This document shows, in pieces, positions 16,970 through 26,600 of a stretch of 64,000 bases of DNA. Every line of letters starts with the position of its first letter. Position 1 is the first letter of the stretch. Below the pieces are notes generated by a model. The model was not told the DNA's origin, did no database searches, and saw only the letters and a list, made by a program, of their open reading frames with translations. The translations under genes were made by a program, and so were the position numbers. Source of the DNA: Kiritimatiellia bacterium (GTDB lineage Bacteria > Verrucomicrobiota > Kiritimatiellia > JAFGHX01); contig JAFGHX010000057.1 of the NCBI GenBank assembly GCA_016929905.1, positions 1-64,000 of the forward strand, in the 5' to 3' direction.

Positions 16970-18202
16970 ATGAGTCGCGGGCGCCTGATCCTTCTTTTGT
17001 TCATGGGAGCTCTGCTGGGAGCTCACCTGGCGATCGGCCTGTGCGCGGCACGGTTGATGGTCGGCCGCGACGCGTTCGCCCGTTTCCCGCTCGTTCTGGG
17101 CTTTGTGCTCCTGCCGTTCACCTTCCGCGTGGCCTGGGCTTGGAACCGCCGGCGGCCCGGCATAGGGCCCTCGATCCTGCATGTGTGTCATTCCCTGTGG
17201 CTGGCGTTTGTCATCCATCTCGTGATGGCATTGGCGATCGCATTCCTGTTCGGAGCCGTGGCCGCCGCGGCGGGCAGGACGCCAGGCGTCGAAAGCCTGA
17301 TCCGGACTGCCGCCGCCCTGGCGCTTGCGCTGACGGCGCTGGGTTTTGTGAACGCGAGGTATCCGCGGGTCAAGAACGTGTCCATTCCCGTCAGAGATCT
17401 GCCGGCGGCCTGGGCGGACCGTACCCTCGTTCACCTGTCCGACGTTCACCTCGGGCCGATTCAGGGCCGTCGATTCCTTCGACGGCTGGTGAAGAAGGTC
17501 AACAGGCTCGATCCGGACGTCATCGTGATCACCGGGGACCTGTTTGACATCTTCGTGAGGGATCCGGAGCGGTTTGCGGCGGGACTGGCCCGGTTCCGGA
17601 GCCGGCACGGCGTCTACTTCGTCATCGGCAATATCGAAGTGCATGTCGGCGTGGACAAGGTGCTGCAAGCGCTCAGCCGGAGCGGGATACTCGTTCTGGA
17701 CGGGCGGGTGGTGGATATCGACGGCCTGCAGTTTCTGGGGGTCGGCTATCCGGCGAAGCATTCGCGCGAGGAGCAATCCGACCCGTTTGGGCCGAACGGC
17801 GGTTACCGCCGGGACGTCCCGTGTGTGCTGCTCTACCACACGCCGACCGGCGTCGATGGCCCGCGTGAAGACCTGTCAACCCGGCACCTGAATGCGCTCT
17901 TCTCGCCCCGGACGGATTTCAGCTTCGCGAGGGAGGCGGGTGTGGACGTTCAGCTGTCGGGACACACGCATGGCGGACAGACGTTTCCGTTCATGCTGCT
18001 GACGCGGCGCTTATTCGGGAAGTTCGCCGGCGGCCTTCACCGCATGGGTGACTTCTCCGTCTACGTCTCCGCAGGCACCGGCACGTGGGGCCCGCCCGTC
18101 CGCCTCGGCACGACCCCGGAGATCGCGGTGATTCGCCTGGTATGCTCCTCGCGCGCGCCGCGTTCCTTCAGCGTGCGCACGGTCTGCGGCGTATCGCCGT
18201 AG
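16970..18202 (+). CDS. Membrane-anchored calcineurin-like metallophosphoesterase
   Basis: Residues 1-130 contain about four hydrophobic segments; the rest is a metallophosphoesterase domain, as in the YkuE/YaeI-type membrane family, whose known members act on phospholipid or UDP-lipid phosphates. Metal-site motifs visible are HLSDVHLG (about 147), GDLFD (about 187) and GHTHGGQ (about 328). The usual GNHE motif reads GNIEVH, so a normally conserved catalytic histidine is isoleucine unless the nearby histidine substitutes. The natural C-terminus should lie near TTPEIAVIRLV; the last 19 or so residues (from CSSRAPR) are antisense to the truncated amidohydrolase on the other strand, so the gene has lost its own stop codon. 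It starts 64 bp after the sigma-factor gene on the same strand. Confidence 0.8.
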   Translation: MSRGRLILLLFMGALLGAHLAIGLCAARLMVGRDAFARFPLVLGFVLLPFTFRVAWAWNRRRPGIGPSILHVCHSLWLAFVIHLVMALAIAFLFGAVAAAAGRTPGVESLIRTAAALALALTALGFVNARYPRVKNVSIPVRDLPAAWADRTLVHLSDVHLGPIQGRRFLRRLVKKVNRLDPDVIVITGDLFDIFVRDPERFAAGLARFRSRHGVYFVIGNIEVHVGVDKVLQALSRSGILVLDGRVVDIDGLQFLGVGYPAKHSREEQSDPFGPNGGYRRDVPCVLLYHTPTGVDGPREDLSTRHLNALFSPRTDFSFAREAGVDVQLSGHTHGGQTFPFMLLTRRLFGKFAGGLHRMGDFSVYVSAGTGTWGPPVRLGTTPEIAVIRLVCSSRAPRSFSVRTVCGVSP

Positions 18203-18414
18203 CCGAGCGCGACGGCACAGAAGGGAAAGAAGAGATCGGGGTATTTCGCCTGCGCGTCGAACAGCGGTGCGTTGATTTCCTCGCTGCGTCGCCTGTGCGG
18301 GTCGAAGGTGCCCGGACACAACGCGCACACGGCGTTCTCCTCCTGCAGAGCCCGGGCCGCTTCGTCAAGCTTGCCCGGGTCCACCAGATGCATCTGGGTG
18401 TCGATTCTGCGCAT
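18145..18414 (-). pseudogene. Amidohydrolase, N-terminal fragment
   Basis: Begins with ATG 18414 and the amidohydrolase-type opening MRRIDTQMHLVDPGKLDEA, continues through FDPHRRRSEEINAPLF and FPFCAVALGYGDTPQTVRTL, then loses similarity near LKERGAR (about residue 88). The expected protein is about 270-300 residues of TIM-barrel fold with HxH and further metal ligands; only the first barrel strand region is left. Past 18145 the frame is simply antisense to the metallophosphoesterase. A deletion joining the two genes tail-to-tail explains both defects. Confidence 0.6.
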
Positions 18415-18519
18415 GCCGCTATCCTACAAGACGGGCGATGCGGAGACAAGCTGGCCTTTCGGATTCGGGGTGACGCGCCTGCATTTGTCTCCGGGCACGG
18501 TGCGTCTGTCCCGTTCACA

Positions 18520-18807
18520 TCAGGACGACCAGCGAGGATTCTCCATGGCGGCGGCAGTCGCCGCCCCGTTCACCGCCCGGTGTAGTCGCCGCAGCCGCTT
18601 CGCTCGGCCTTGAAGAACGGGGCGTCCGCATCCCGCCACGGCGACGGCGTCCTGGGTCTGCAGCGCGGCGCTCGGCCAATTCGTGTACGGCGAAACGGGG
18701 GTTCCGTTGGTGGCCACGTAGTGCGTGTCGGCAAACACTGCGGGCGCGGGCCGCAGCAGGCAAGCGGCAAGCAGCATCGGGACAAGAGCCGGTGTGTGGC
18801 GGCGCAT
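18520..18807 (-). pseudogene. Exported beta-helix-type protein, N-terminal stump
   Basis: ATG 18807 is preceded by GGGAGACC and followed by a signal peptide (LVPMLLAACLLRPAPAVFA) and the segment HYVATNGTPVSPYTNW with AALQTQDAVAVA. That pattern, tryptophan then an xxIxDAV helix, is the repeat lead-in found twice in the beta-helix protein at 23.6-27.9 kb (FPYITWDTAARNIADAV and FPYNSWAMAATDIADAV). After about 60 residues the frame degenerates. In a neighbouring frame a plausible protein end occurs (DADAPFFKAERSGCGDYTGR then stop at 18570), so a large internal deletion with a frameshift is likely. The remaining stretch to 19015 shows no gene. Confidence 0.55.
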
Positions 18808-19015
18808 CGCAGGTCTCCCGTCGCCGTCTTCGGCAAAACCGCCGGGCAGTTTACCACACGCCGGGATTCCGCTCAACCCGAAAAGCCCCGGCCTCTGCGC
18901 GCGGCGCACGCGCACGCGGAGCGACAGGCGAACCCAGAGCACCCAACACACGGTGCGGTTGAAAGGCGGCAGGGCGCGAGCGACCTCAGCCACAGACAGA
19001 GTGCTCGACCGGGTT

Positions 19016-20008
19016 TCAGCGCGCCGCCTTCGCGGCGTAGTCTTTCAGCAGGCCGACGTAGGTGCGGTAGTCCGCCAGTGAGACGCCGGGCGGCGTCTGG
19101 TGGTCGACGCTGATGACGAAACCGCCACGGCGCGCGGTCGGCAGCAGGCGCTCGAACTCCCGCCGCAAGGCTCCATCCCCTTTGTCCATGCACATCTTGT
19201 CAAAGTGGCCCATGAAGCACATACCGGGATATGTCCGCCGCAGCGCGGCGATGTCCACGCCTGCCTGCTTCTCGAGCGGCAGCATGCCGTCCACGCCCAC
19301 GTCGCGGAACCAGGCCGCGGGCTCGGTTACATCTCCGTCGGAGTCCACGATAACGGACGTCTCGCAACCCTTGAGCCGCGCGCTGATTCTTCTGTAGTAC
19401 GGCGCCATGAACGCGTCGAAGAGCTCTTTCGACAACATGGAGCCGTGGTTGTAACTCATGTCCTCGGCAAAGGTGACGAAGTCGGGGGTGAACACGTCGA
19501 GTACGATGTCGAGCACCCGCACCTGCCAGTCCACGAGGTCACGATTCATACGATGCATCAGATCCGCTTGGTCGTAGAAGGCGTACAAGTGCCGCTCGAT
19601 ACCGAGCAACTGGCGCGGGTACCAGAAGTAGCCCTGCAGGCTGAGTCTCAGAATGCAGTTCCCCCTCCCCTGCTCTTCGGCGAACGCTCGCCATTCGTCC
19701 GTCATCTCCGGTTCCGGATAGAGATGCGGCCGTACCTTCTCGTAGTCGTCTTCATTCGCCACGATCCCCGCACCGTGCGATGCCGCCTTCGGACACGACG
19801 CCGTCTGGGCTCGGAACGTCACGCACCTGAGCATGTCGAGGCCGAAGTACTCGTACAACTCGTATTGCCCCTTGACCGGCAAGCCTTCAGAATTCCAGCG
19901 CTCCACCGTCCTGTTCCACCAGGGCGCCCACTCGATCACCGGCCTCCTGTCCACCGGCTGAAACTTCATAGTCGCCCGGAACCGTTCACGCACCGTCATC
20001 GTGTTCAT
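19016..20008 (-). CDS. Uroporphyrinogen decarboxylase (UroD) superfamily protein, not haem-related
   Basis: A 330-residue TIM-barrel protein of the UroD/MtaA/CmuA superfamily: start TVRERFRATMKFQPVDRRPVI, then YELYEYFGLD, EDMSYNHGSMLSKELF and the C-terminal FVISVDHQTPPGVSLADYR. Superfamily members decarboxylate uroporphyrinogen or move methyl groups to corrinoid or thiol acceptors. PVC and related gut or marine bacteria carry many divergent copies beside sugar-catabolism genes with no known substrate, and this one fits that group. AAGGGAGAA precedes the ATG. It is divergent from an AraC regulator with 110 bp between them, which is probably its controller. No corrinoid protein is adjacent. Confidence 0.75.
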   Translation of the reverse strand: MNTMTVRERFRATMKFQPVDRRPVIEWAPWWNRTVERWNSEGLPVKGQYELYEYFGLDMLRCVTFRAQTASCPKAASHGAGIVANEDDYEKVRPHLYPEPEMTDEWRAFAEEQGRGNCILRLSLQGYFWYPRQLLGIERHLYAFYDQADLMHRMNRDLVDWQVRVLDIVLDVFTPDFVTFAEDMSYNHGSMLSKELFDAFMAPYYRRISARLKGCETSVIVDSDGDVTEPAAWFRDVGVDGMLPLEKQAGVDIAALRRTYPGMCFMGHFDKMCMDKGDGALRREFERLLPTARRGGFVISVDHQTPPGVSLADYRTYVGLLKDYAAKAAR

Positions 20009-20118
20009 GGGTTCTCCCTTTCTCCTTGCGTGAGTCTAGTTCAATTATTTACAATATTCTTGGTATATATTATCATACGCGTTGGAGCAGATTGACCAGG
20101 GGTCGGCCGGCAGAACCG
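20009..20118. promoter_or_regulatory. Divergent promoter region, UroD-like gene / AraC gene
   Basis: A short AT-rich island (20039-20078) in GC-rich DNA contains TTTACA, TATATAT and TATCATA elements on both strands and is the only plausible promoter space for the two divergent genes. An exact -35/-10 pair cannot be fixed with confidence. Confidence 0.4.
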
Positions 20119-21000
20119 ATGAAATACAGCCTACTGGGCAGAATACCGGCAATTCGCGAAACCGGGATAGGGCTGGCCTATTTCCCGGACTACCAGAACC
20201 GGGCGCAGAGAATGCACGGGGTCGACGTGATCCTGTTCAGCTGCATTCTGCGCGGCGAGGGCACACACTATCTGGGTGAGACGACCTACCGTGAGCGGCC
20301 GGGCGCGGTCGGGATCACGCACTACGGGCAGGAGCACGACATCGTCACCGATCCGGGCGGGATGGACATCATGAACGTATACGTGGACTTGGAGAGCCTG
20401 GGTCTGCCCGTCCTGCCGGTCCCGTTGATGCCTCTTCTCCCGCGCCTGCTGCCGCTGCATCCGGGTTTCTCGCGGGGAACCGGGTTCATGACGCATGTGG
20501 TCTTCCCGGACCCGGCGGCGCTTGAACGCCTGGTGATGTTGATGTACCAGGAGTTCACGAATCGGTGCGAGGGGCACACGGAAATCCTACGGGATCTCTT
20601 TCGCGTCTTCCTCTCCTGCTGTGCCCGATACGCGGAGGCAGACGGCTTCAGCGCGACAAGCTGCCGGCGCGTGGCGGGCGATGCCGTCGTGACGCGTATC
20701 CTGGCCGAGCTTCACGAGTCGGACTACGGTCCGGTTGATGTGCAAGCGCTTGCCCGGCGCCACGGCATCTCCCGCGGGCATCTTTGCAGGACCTTCAAGC
20801 AGTTCACGGGCAAAAGCATCTCCAAACACGTGCTCGAGCAGAGGATACAGCGGGCGATGCTCCTCCTGAGAACGAGCGAGAGGAAAGTGCTGGAGATCGC
20901 CTACGAATCGGGGTTCACCGACGTGTCGTTTTTCAACCGGGAATTCAAGAAACGGCTGGGAATGCCGCCGCTGGCGTACCGCAAGGCGGCGGGCGGTTGA
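20119..21000 (+). CDS. AraC-family transcriptional regulator
   Basis: A 293-residue protein from ATG 20119; the frame is open from 20026 but the upstream codons fall in the AT-rich promoter stretch. Residues 1-160 are a cupin-like ligand domain (ILRGEGTHYLGETTYRERPG, a typical AraC arm). Residues 190-290 hold two helix-turn-helix units: LARRHGISRGHLCRTFKQF and the signature AYESGFTDVSFFNREFKKRLGMPPLAYRK, which I give only in part here as GFTDVSFFNREFKK. AraC proteins of this type activate sugar catabolism when ligand binds. The divergent UroD-like gene is the likely target, and the GH95 gene that ends 75 bp downstream on the other strand is a possible one. Confidence 0.87.
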   Translation: MKYSLLGRIPAIRETGIGLAYFPDYQNRAQRMHGVDVILFSCILRGEGTHYLGETTYRERPGAVGITHYGQEHDIVTDPGGMDIMNVYVDLESLGLPVLPVPLMPLLPRLLPLHPGFSRGTGFMTHVVFPDPAALERLVMLMYQEFTNRCEGHTEILRDLFRVFLSCCARYAEADGFSATSCRRVAGDAVVTRILAELHESDYGPVDVQALARRHGISRGHLCRTFKQFTGKSISKHVLEQRIQRAMLLLRTSERKVLEIAYESGFTDVSFFNREFKKRLGMPPLAYRKAAGG

Positions 21001-21074
21001 CCCCGACCTTGAACGCAAGACAAATTGCCTCGGCTCGCGCCAGCGATACCGGCTGACCGGTAGGCGGCGTGTGC

Positions 21075-23378
21075 TCAATCCCACCGGGCCGTCGGGCCGA
21101 CGACCAGGCGCTGGCCCTTCCGTGTCCGGAACTCCCGCACCTTGCCGCCGCAGCGCAGGCGGCACGCGCCGCCGAGCCGGGCCCGGAGGACGGCGCGTTT
21201 GAGCTTGCCCCGCGCCCACGTGATGTCCACCGTGAAGCCGCCGCGGGCACAGAGGCCTCGGACCGATCCGTTCGGCCACGCTTTCGGCAGCGCCGGCAAC
21301 AGGTGGATTTCACCGTCGTGGCTCTGGAGCAGCATCTCGGCAACGGCCGCGCAACCGCCCCAATTCCCGTCGATCTGGAACGGCGGATGATCGTCGAACA
21401 GGTTGGGCAGCGTGGACTTCTTCAGCAGCAGTTCGAGATTCTCGTACGCCTTTTCCGCATCCCCGAATCGGGCCCACAGGTTGACAAGCCAGGCCCGGCT
21501 CCAGCCCGTGTGCCCGCCTCCATGCGCCAGGCGGTATTCGAGCGATCGGCGGGCCGCCGCCACCTGTTCAGGCGCCGAGCGCACCGTGAACTGACGGCCG
21601 GGATGAAACCCGAACAGGTGCGACACGTGCCGGTGGCCCGGATGCGGTTCTTCGAACGGCTCCGCCCATTCCATCAGGCGGCCGTCCGCCCCGATCCGCG
21701 GCACGGCAAGCTGCTCGCGCGCCCGGCGCACCCTTCGCGTGAACGCATCGCGCACGTGCAACGCATCGGCCGCCTCGAGATAGCTGGTGAACGTGTCCCA
21801 GACAATCTCCTGGTCCATCGCGCAGCCCATGCTCGCGCAGCACGCCTGGCCGTTGGGCGCCCGGAACGCGTTCTCCGGCGACGTCGCAGGCCCCGAGACA
21901 AGCTTGCCCGTCCGCGGATGCGGCACCAGCCAATCCAGAAAAAACTGCGACGCTTCCTTCAACACGGGCAGCGCGCGCTTGCGCAGGAACGCGCGATCGC
22001 CGGTGAACCGATAGTGCTCCGCGAAGTGCTGGGCGCACCAGGCCGCGCCCATCACCCACATGCCGTACCCCACCCGCCCCTGGGGCGTGGTCCAGAGCCA
22101 GGCGTCGGTCGTGTGGCCCGCGAGGAACCCGCGGCATCCGTACATGAGCCTGGCCGTCCGGCGTCCGCCGGGGACCAAGCGCTCGACGAAGTCGAACAGC
22201 GGCCCGTGGCACTCGCTCAGGTTCGCGACTTCCGCGGGCCAGTAGTTCATCTGTATGTTGATGTTCGTATGGAAATCCGCGTTCCACGGCGCGACGATGT
22301 GCGGGTTCCAAATGCCCTGCAGATTGGCGGGAAGCCCGCCCGGCCTGGAGGCACAGATCAGCAGATAGCGGCCGTACTGGAAATAGAGCGCCTGCAGCCG
22401 AACGTCGCGCTTGCCGCGGCGTACGGCCTCGAGCCGCTCGTCCGTCGCGGCGCCGGCCGCAGACCCACCGGCGAATTCCAGGGTGACCCGGCCGAACAGC
22501 TTGCGGTGCGCCCTGAGGTGGTCGCGCCGAAGCGCGGTATAGCCCTTGCGCGCGGCGGCAGCCACTTGCCGCACGCACGCGGCGTGCGGCACACGGCGCA
22601 GGGGCGAAGCCGGATCGCGCATGTTGTAATCCGTCGCCGCGGCCAGCAACAGCACCACTTCACGGGCGTTCTCGATCTCCAGCGTGTTCGTGTCCGGCAG
22701 ACACGAGCCGCCCTTGACGAGCGCCTTCAGGTACGCCTCGAATCGCACGCCCCTGTGTGTCCCGTCGTGACTGGCCTGCCCGCGCAGCAACAGGGTGTCC
22801 CGCCCCACGGCCATGCTCACCGCCCCCTTCGTCCGGGTCAGGGCCACCGAGCAGGATACCCTGCCCCGGCCGCCGGCCTTCAGCCGCACGACCACCACCG
22901 GGTCCGCGGCGCTGCAAAAGGCTTCGCGCGTGAACGTCACGCCTTCAACGGCAAACGAGGTCGCGGCCATGGCCGTGTCCAGAGCCAACTCGCGCCGGTA
23001 CCTCTTGGCCCCCTCTTTGCCCGGCTGCCGGAATGTAAGAAGCAGGTCGCCCAGAGGCTGATAGCTGCGGGGCGCAATACGTTGCGCCAGCGCGCCGTTC
23101 TGCAGAACCGTTTGCGCCTCGGCGTACCGGCCTTTGAACAGCAGCCTGCGCGCACGGTCGATCGCCCGGCGCGCCCCCGGCACATCTTGCGGGACCGGCG
23201 GACCGGCCCAGACGGTTTCTTCGTTCAACTGAATCCGGTCCCGTTCAATCCCGCCGAATACCATACCGCCCAGCCGACCGTTCCCGATCGGCAACGCCTC
23301 TTCCCACCGCCCGGCGGGTTGCCGGTACCAGAGACAGAGCCGGGATGCGTCCTTGCGAGCCTTGCGAGTCTTCTGCAC
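21075..23378 (-). CDS. Glycoside hydrolase family 95 protein (alpha-L-fucosidase type)
   Basis: A 767-residue protein from GTG 23378, which has AAAGGG upstream and matches the family start (LWYRQPAGRWEEALPIGNG); the frame extends to 23516 without similarity. GH95 enzymes remove alpha-1,2-fucose (some act on alpha-galactose) by inversion. Visible signatures are IGNGRLGGMVFGG, IQLNEETVWAG, the NIQMNYWPAEVANLSE segment carrying the catalytic-base asparagines, DQEIVWDTFTSYLEAAD with the likely acid, RHVSHLFGFHPG, and PPFQIDGNWGG. Length and domain order (beta-sandwich, alpha/alpha barrel, beta-sandwich) fit the family. No signal peptide is visible at the chosen start, so it may act in the cytoplasm or periplasm on imported oligosaccharides. 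It is convergent with the AraC gene. Confidence 0.9.
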   Translation of the reverse strand: MQKTRKARKDASRLCLWYRQPAGRWEEALPIGNGRLGGMVFGGIERDRIQLNEETVWAGPPVPQDVPGARRAIDRARRLLFKGRYAEAQTVLQNGALAQRIAPRSYQPLGDLLLTFRQPGKEGAKRYRRELALDTAMAATSFAVEGVTFTREAFCSAADPVVVVRLKAGGRGRVSCSVALTRTKGAVSMAVGRDTLLLRGQASHDGTHRGVRFEAYLKALVKGGSCLPDTNTLEIENAREVVLLLAAATDYNMRDPASPLRRVPHAACVRQVAAAARKGYTALRRDHLRAHRKLFGRVTLEFAGGSAAGAATDERLEAVRRGKRDVRLQALYFQYGRYLLICASRPGGLPANLQGIWNPHIVAPWNADFHTNINIQMNYWPAEVANLSECHGPLFDFVERLVPGGRRTARLMYGCRGFLAGHTTDAWLWTTPQGRVGYGMWVMGAAWCAQHFAEHYRFTGDRAFLRKRALPVLKEASQFFLDWLVPHPRTGKLVSGPATSPENAFRAPNGQACCASMGCAMDQEIVWDTFTSYLEAADALHVRDAFTRRVRRAREQLAVPRIGADGRLMEWAEPFEEPHPGHRHVSHLFGFHPGRQFTVRSAPEQVAAARRSLEYRLAHGGGHTGWSRAWLVNLWARFGDAEKAYENLELLLKKSTLPNLFDDHPPFQIDGNWGGCAAVAEMLLQSHDGEIHLLPALPKAWPNGSVRGLCARGGFTVDITWARGKLKRAVLRARLGGACRLRCGGKVREFRTRKGQRLVVGPTARWD

Positions 23379-23634
23379 GGTTGAATCCCTTTCGTTCCCC
23401 ACTGAAGCGCTGCAGGCCGGTTCCGAAGACGACAGGGTCGAGTGCGGGCCCGGCAAAGTCAAGAACGGAGTGACGCGGCGGTCGCGCCCGTCCTCGCCAA
23501 CGCAGGTGATTTTCACGGCGTTTGGCCCTCATCCGCGAAGAGGGACGGGCACACGGTTTCGCGCGTATGGATGAACCGGGACGTGTCGATTCGCCCGGCA
23601 ACCCGGGAGGAGGTGAAAACAGGGCGATTCCGGG

Positions 23635-26600
23635 CTACATACCCACGCGAATACGATAGTAGCCGCGATCGCCGGCAGGCTGCAGATCGATGACGGCATG
23701 GGTGATGGGGGTGGGCGGAGTATTGGTGAAGATCGTGGTCCATACCTGGGGTGAAGCACAGAGATCGGTGCAGATCTCCAGATACTGGACCACGCGTGTG
23801 CCGCCCTGCCACCGAACGGTCACGCCGTCGGCGCCGCCGCCGATGTCCACGATTCGCAGTATCGAATCGGGATCGCGAGGGTCGGTGTCCGCCAGGTATT
23901 CCTCGAGGTTGGTGTGCGCGTCGTTATCGTCATTGCCGTCCGCGTCCGCGACGGCCGCGTTCAGCCCATTGCTGTTTTCCCATCTGTCGGGCATGGCGTC
24001 CCCGTCGGTGTCCGTGGTGGCGTCGGGAAATTCGTAGGCCCCGATGTCGGGGAGGGCCGTACCGTCATCGTTGCCATCCAACGGCCGGGCTGTCCCGTTC
24101 AGGTCCAGACTCACACCGGAAGCGAGGACGCCGGCATCAACACAGGGGGAATCCGCCTGGAGCCTGAAATCATGCGCGGCTGCGTCCACAAAGGACGGAC
24201 TGTTGCTCATGCAGCCCTCGCCCACGGCGGGGAGCGTGCAGCAATGCGTCACGAGAGACCGGGCGTCGAGCAGACCTGCCCATTGCGAACCGCCCATACA
24301 GTTGTTCCAGATGATGGTGTTGCGAACCGCGCACCAGCCGTCCTCGCGCACCAACCCGGCCCTCTCGTTCTGTGCGATAGTGCAATGTTCAATCCGACTG
24401 TCGCGGCACACCTGGAGTGCGGCGTTTGTCAAACCCGTCGAGGAGTTCTTGTTCCAGCAGATCACGCAGTCCCGAACCAGGCTTTCAGAGCAGGAAACCC
24501 CGCTTCCCCAGCCTACGAGCACTTCGTTCTCATTCACGATGCAATGAGAAACAAGCGTTCCGTCACTGCAGCAGATTCCCCCGCCGTCGGACAACCACCC
24601 GTTGGCGGAGTTGCAGCTAATGATGCAGTTGGTTACGACTCCGCCCCAACAGCGCAAACCCGCGCCACGGTAGGCCGTGTTGTCGGTAATCAGGCATCCG
24701 TCCACCCATCCTCCGCCCTCGATAGCCACGCCACCACCACCGCCGGCGCACGGGGATCTGACTGACGTACTTTTTTCGTTCTGGGCGTTTTCGCGGATAT
24801 GGCAGTTTCGAACCGTTCCGGCCGATTGGATTCGCACGCCGGCGCCGTTCTCGCCGTACACATAGCCACCCTTGACGGTGATACCTTCGACTACCGCATG
24901 CACGTGCGACAGGTTGAAGCACCGGCAATCGCCGTATGCATTCACCGTGGTGGCGGCGGACCCGTTCACACTGCGAATAGTCATCGGCTTGTCGATCGCG
25001 ATTTGCGCGTACAACCGGTACGAACCGTCGGCCACAAGAACCGTTGCGGGTCCACTATATGCGGTGGCCGCGACGACCGCATCCGCGATGTCTGTTGCCG
25101 CCATCGCCCAGGAGTTGTAGGGGAACGTGTTGCCGCCCTGTTTGGAAACGAAATAGCACGGTCCGCACGCGACGGATATCTCGTGATCGCCGGGCGAAAA
25201 CCAGAACGTGTATTCCTCAGGCCACCCCACGGAGAGACCGTCCACGTTCACGTTTTGAACGGCACGGCCTTCGACCGCGGCGATGGTAAAGGTAACCGAT
25301 GAGAACTCCGCAACGTCGATCGGCCCAACGGGAGAAATCGTCCCGGGCAGCGGGCAGACTGTGGTAATCCGGCACACGCCGAATTCGTACGCGCCGATAT
25401 CCACGACGCCGCCTGCCACCCGCTCCAGACCGCGCACATCCGTTGCGCCGGACATCCACGGCTGGTTGGCGCCGCTGTCGCGGCAGGGCGAGTCCGGCAG
25501 CAACCGGTAATCATGTTTGCCCGGGTCCGCAAGCAGCGGGTCGTTCGTGACACAGCCGGTGCCAACCGACGGAAGCGTGCAGCAGTCCAAGAACGAGCCG
25601 CTGCCCCACAGCGTGCCCCAGTCGCTGTCGGCAGGGGCCTCATTGAAGCGAATGACGGTATTCTTGACCACACACGCGCCCGCACCGTAGAAACCGCCTC
25701 CTGTGCCCGCCTCATTCCCGACTATCGTACAACTCTCCACGGTGCCGCCGGGATGGCAGAAGACCCCGCCCCCATGGCCTTCCGTCCGGTTGCCGCATAC
25801 CACGCAGTTGCGAAGGAGCCCGTGCTCCCGGATCAGGGCGCCGCCGCCGAACTGCTCCGTATGGTTGCCCGTGATGACACAATTGGCGACCATCCCCGAT
25901 TCCACCTCTACCCCCCCGCCGCCTTCGCTGTGGTATCCGTTTCTGATCGTAAACCCATCCAACACCGCATCGGCACATGTCACCTGGACACACCGGCACA
26001 GGCCGTTTCCGTCAAGAATCGTGTCGTCTCCGCCCGAGACGCTGCGCAGGTTGACGTGGTTGGAGACGATGACGGACTGGTCCATGACATAGATTCCTTC
26101 CTCCACCAGGACGGTAACACCGTCGTTACCAGCCGCGGCAACAGCGTCGGCGATGTTCCGCGCCGCCGTGTCCCAGGTGATGTAGGGGAACACGGCGCCT
26201 CCCGTACGGCTGACCAGCACTTTTTCACACAGCGGAACCAGCAGGGTATGATTGCCGCGCAGCAACTCGCTCAATCCGGCCGAATCCACATCGGAAGGCG
26301 GCTGGGGCCCGAAAATGTGGCCGGCCGGTCTGACGACACGGATGAAGACCATGTCCTTGTCGTGCTGGAACAAGACGTTGTTGGTTCCGGATCGGCTCAC
26401 ATCGTGGCAGAATGCTTCCATGCGCTCATTCAGCAATTCAACGGTCACCCCCGCAAGATATCCGCCTGATCCGCCGTCTTCAGAGCCGACATAAACGGTG
26501 GCTTCAACGACAGCCACGCTACCGGCCATCTGTAAACCGTCCGTTCCGTTCGCGCCGTCCGGATCGCCGAGACCGCCCGTGCCGCCGCTTCCGGCGTGCC

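Noticed and set aside
21069-23384. 771-codon plus-strand frame opposite the GH95 gene
   Set aside because: Full-length GH95 signatures lie on the minus strand; this is a shadow.
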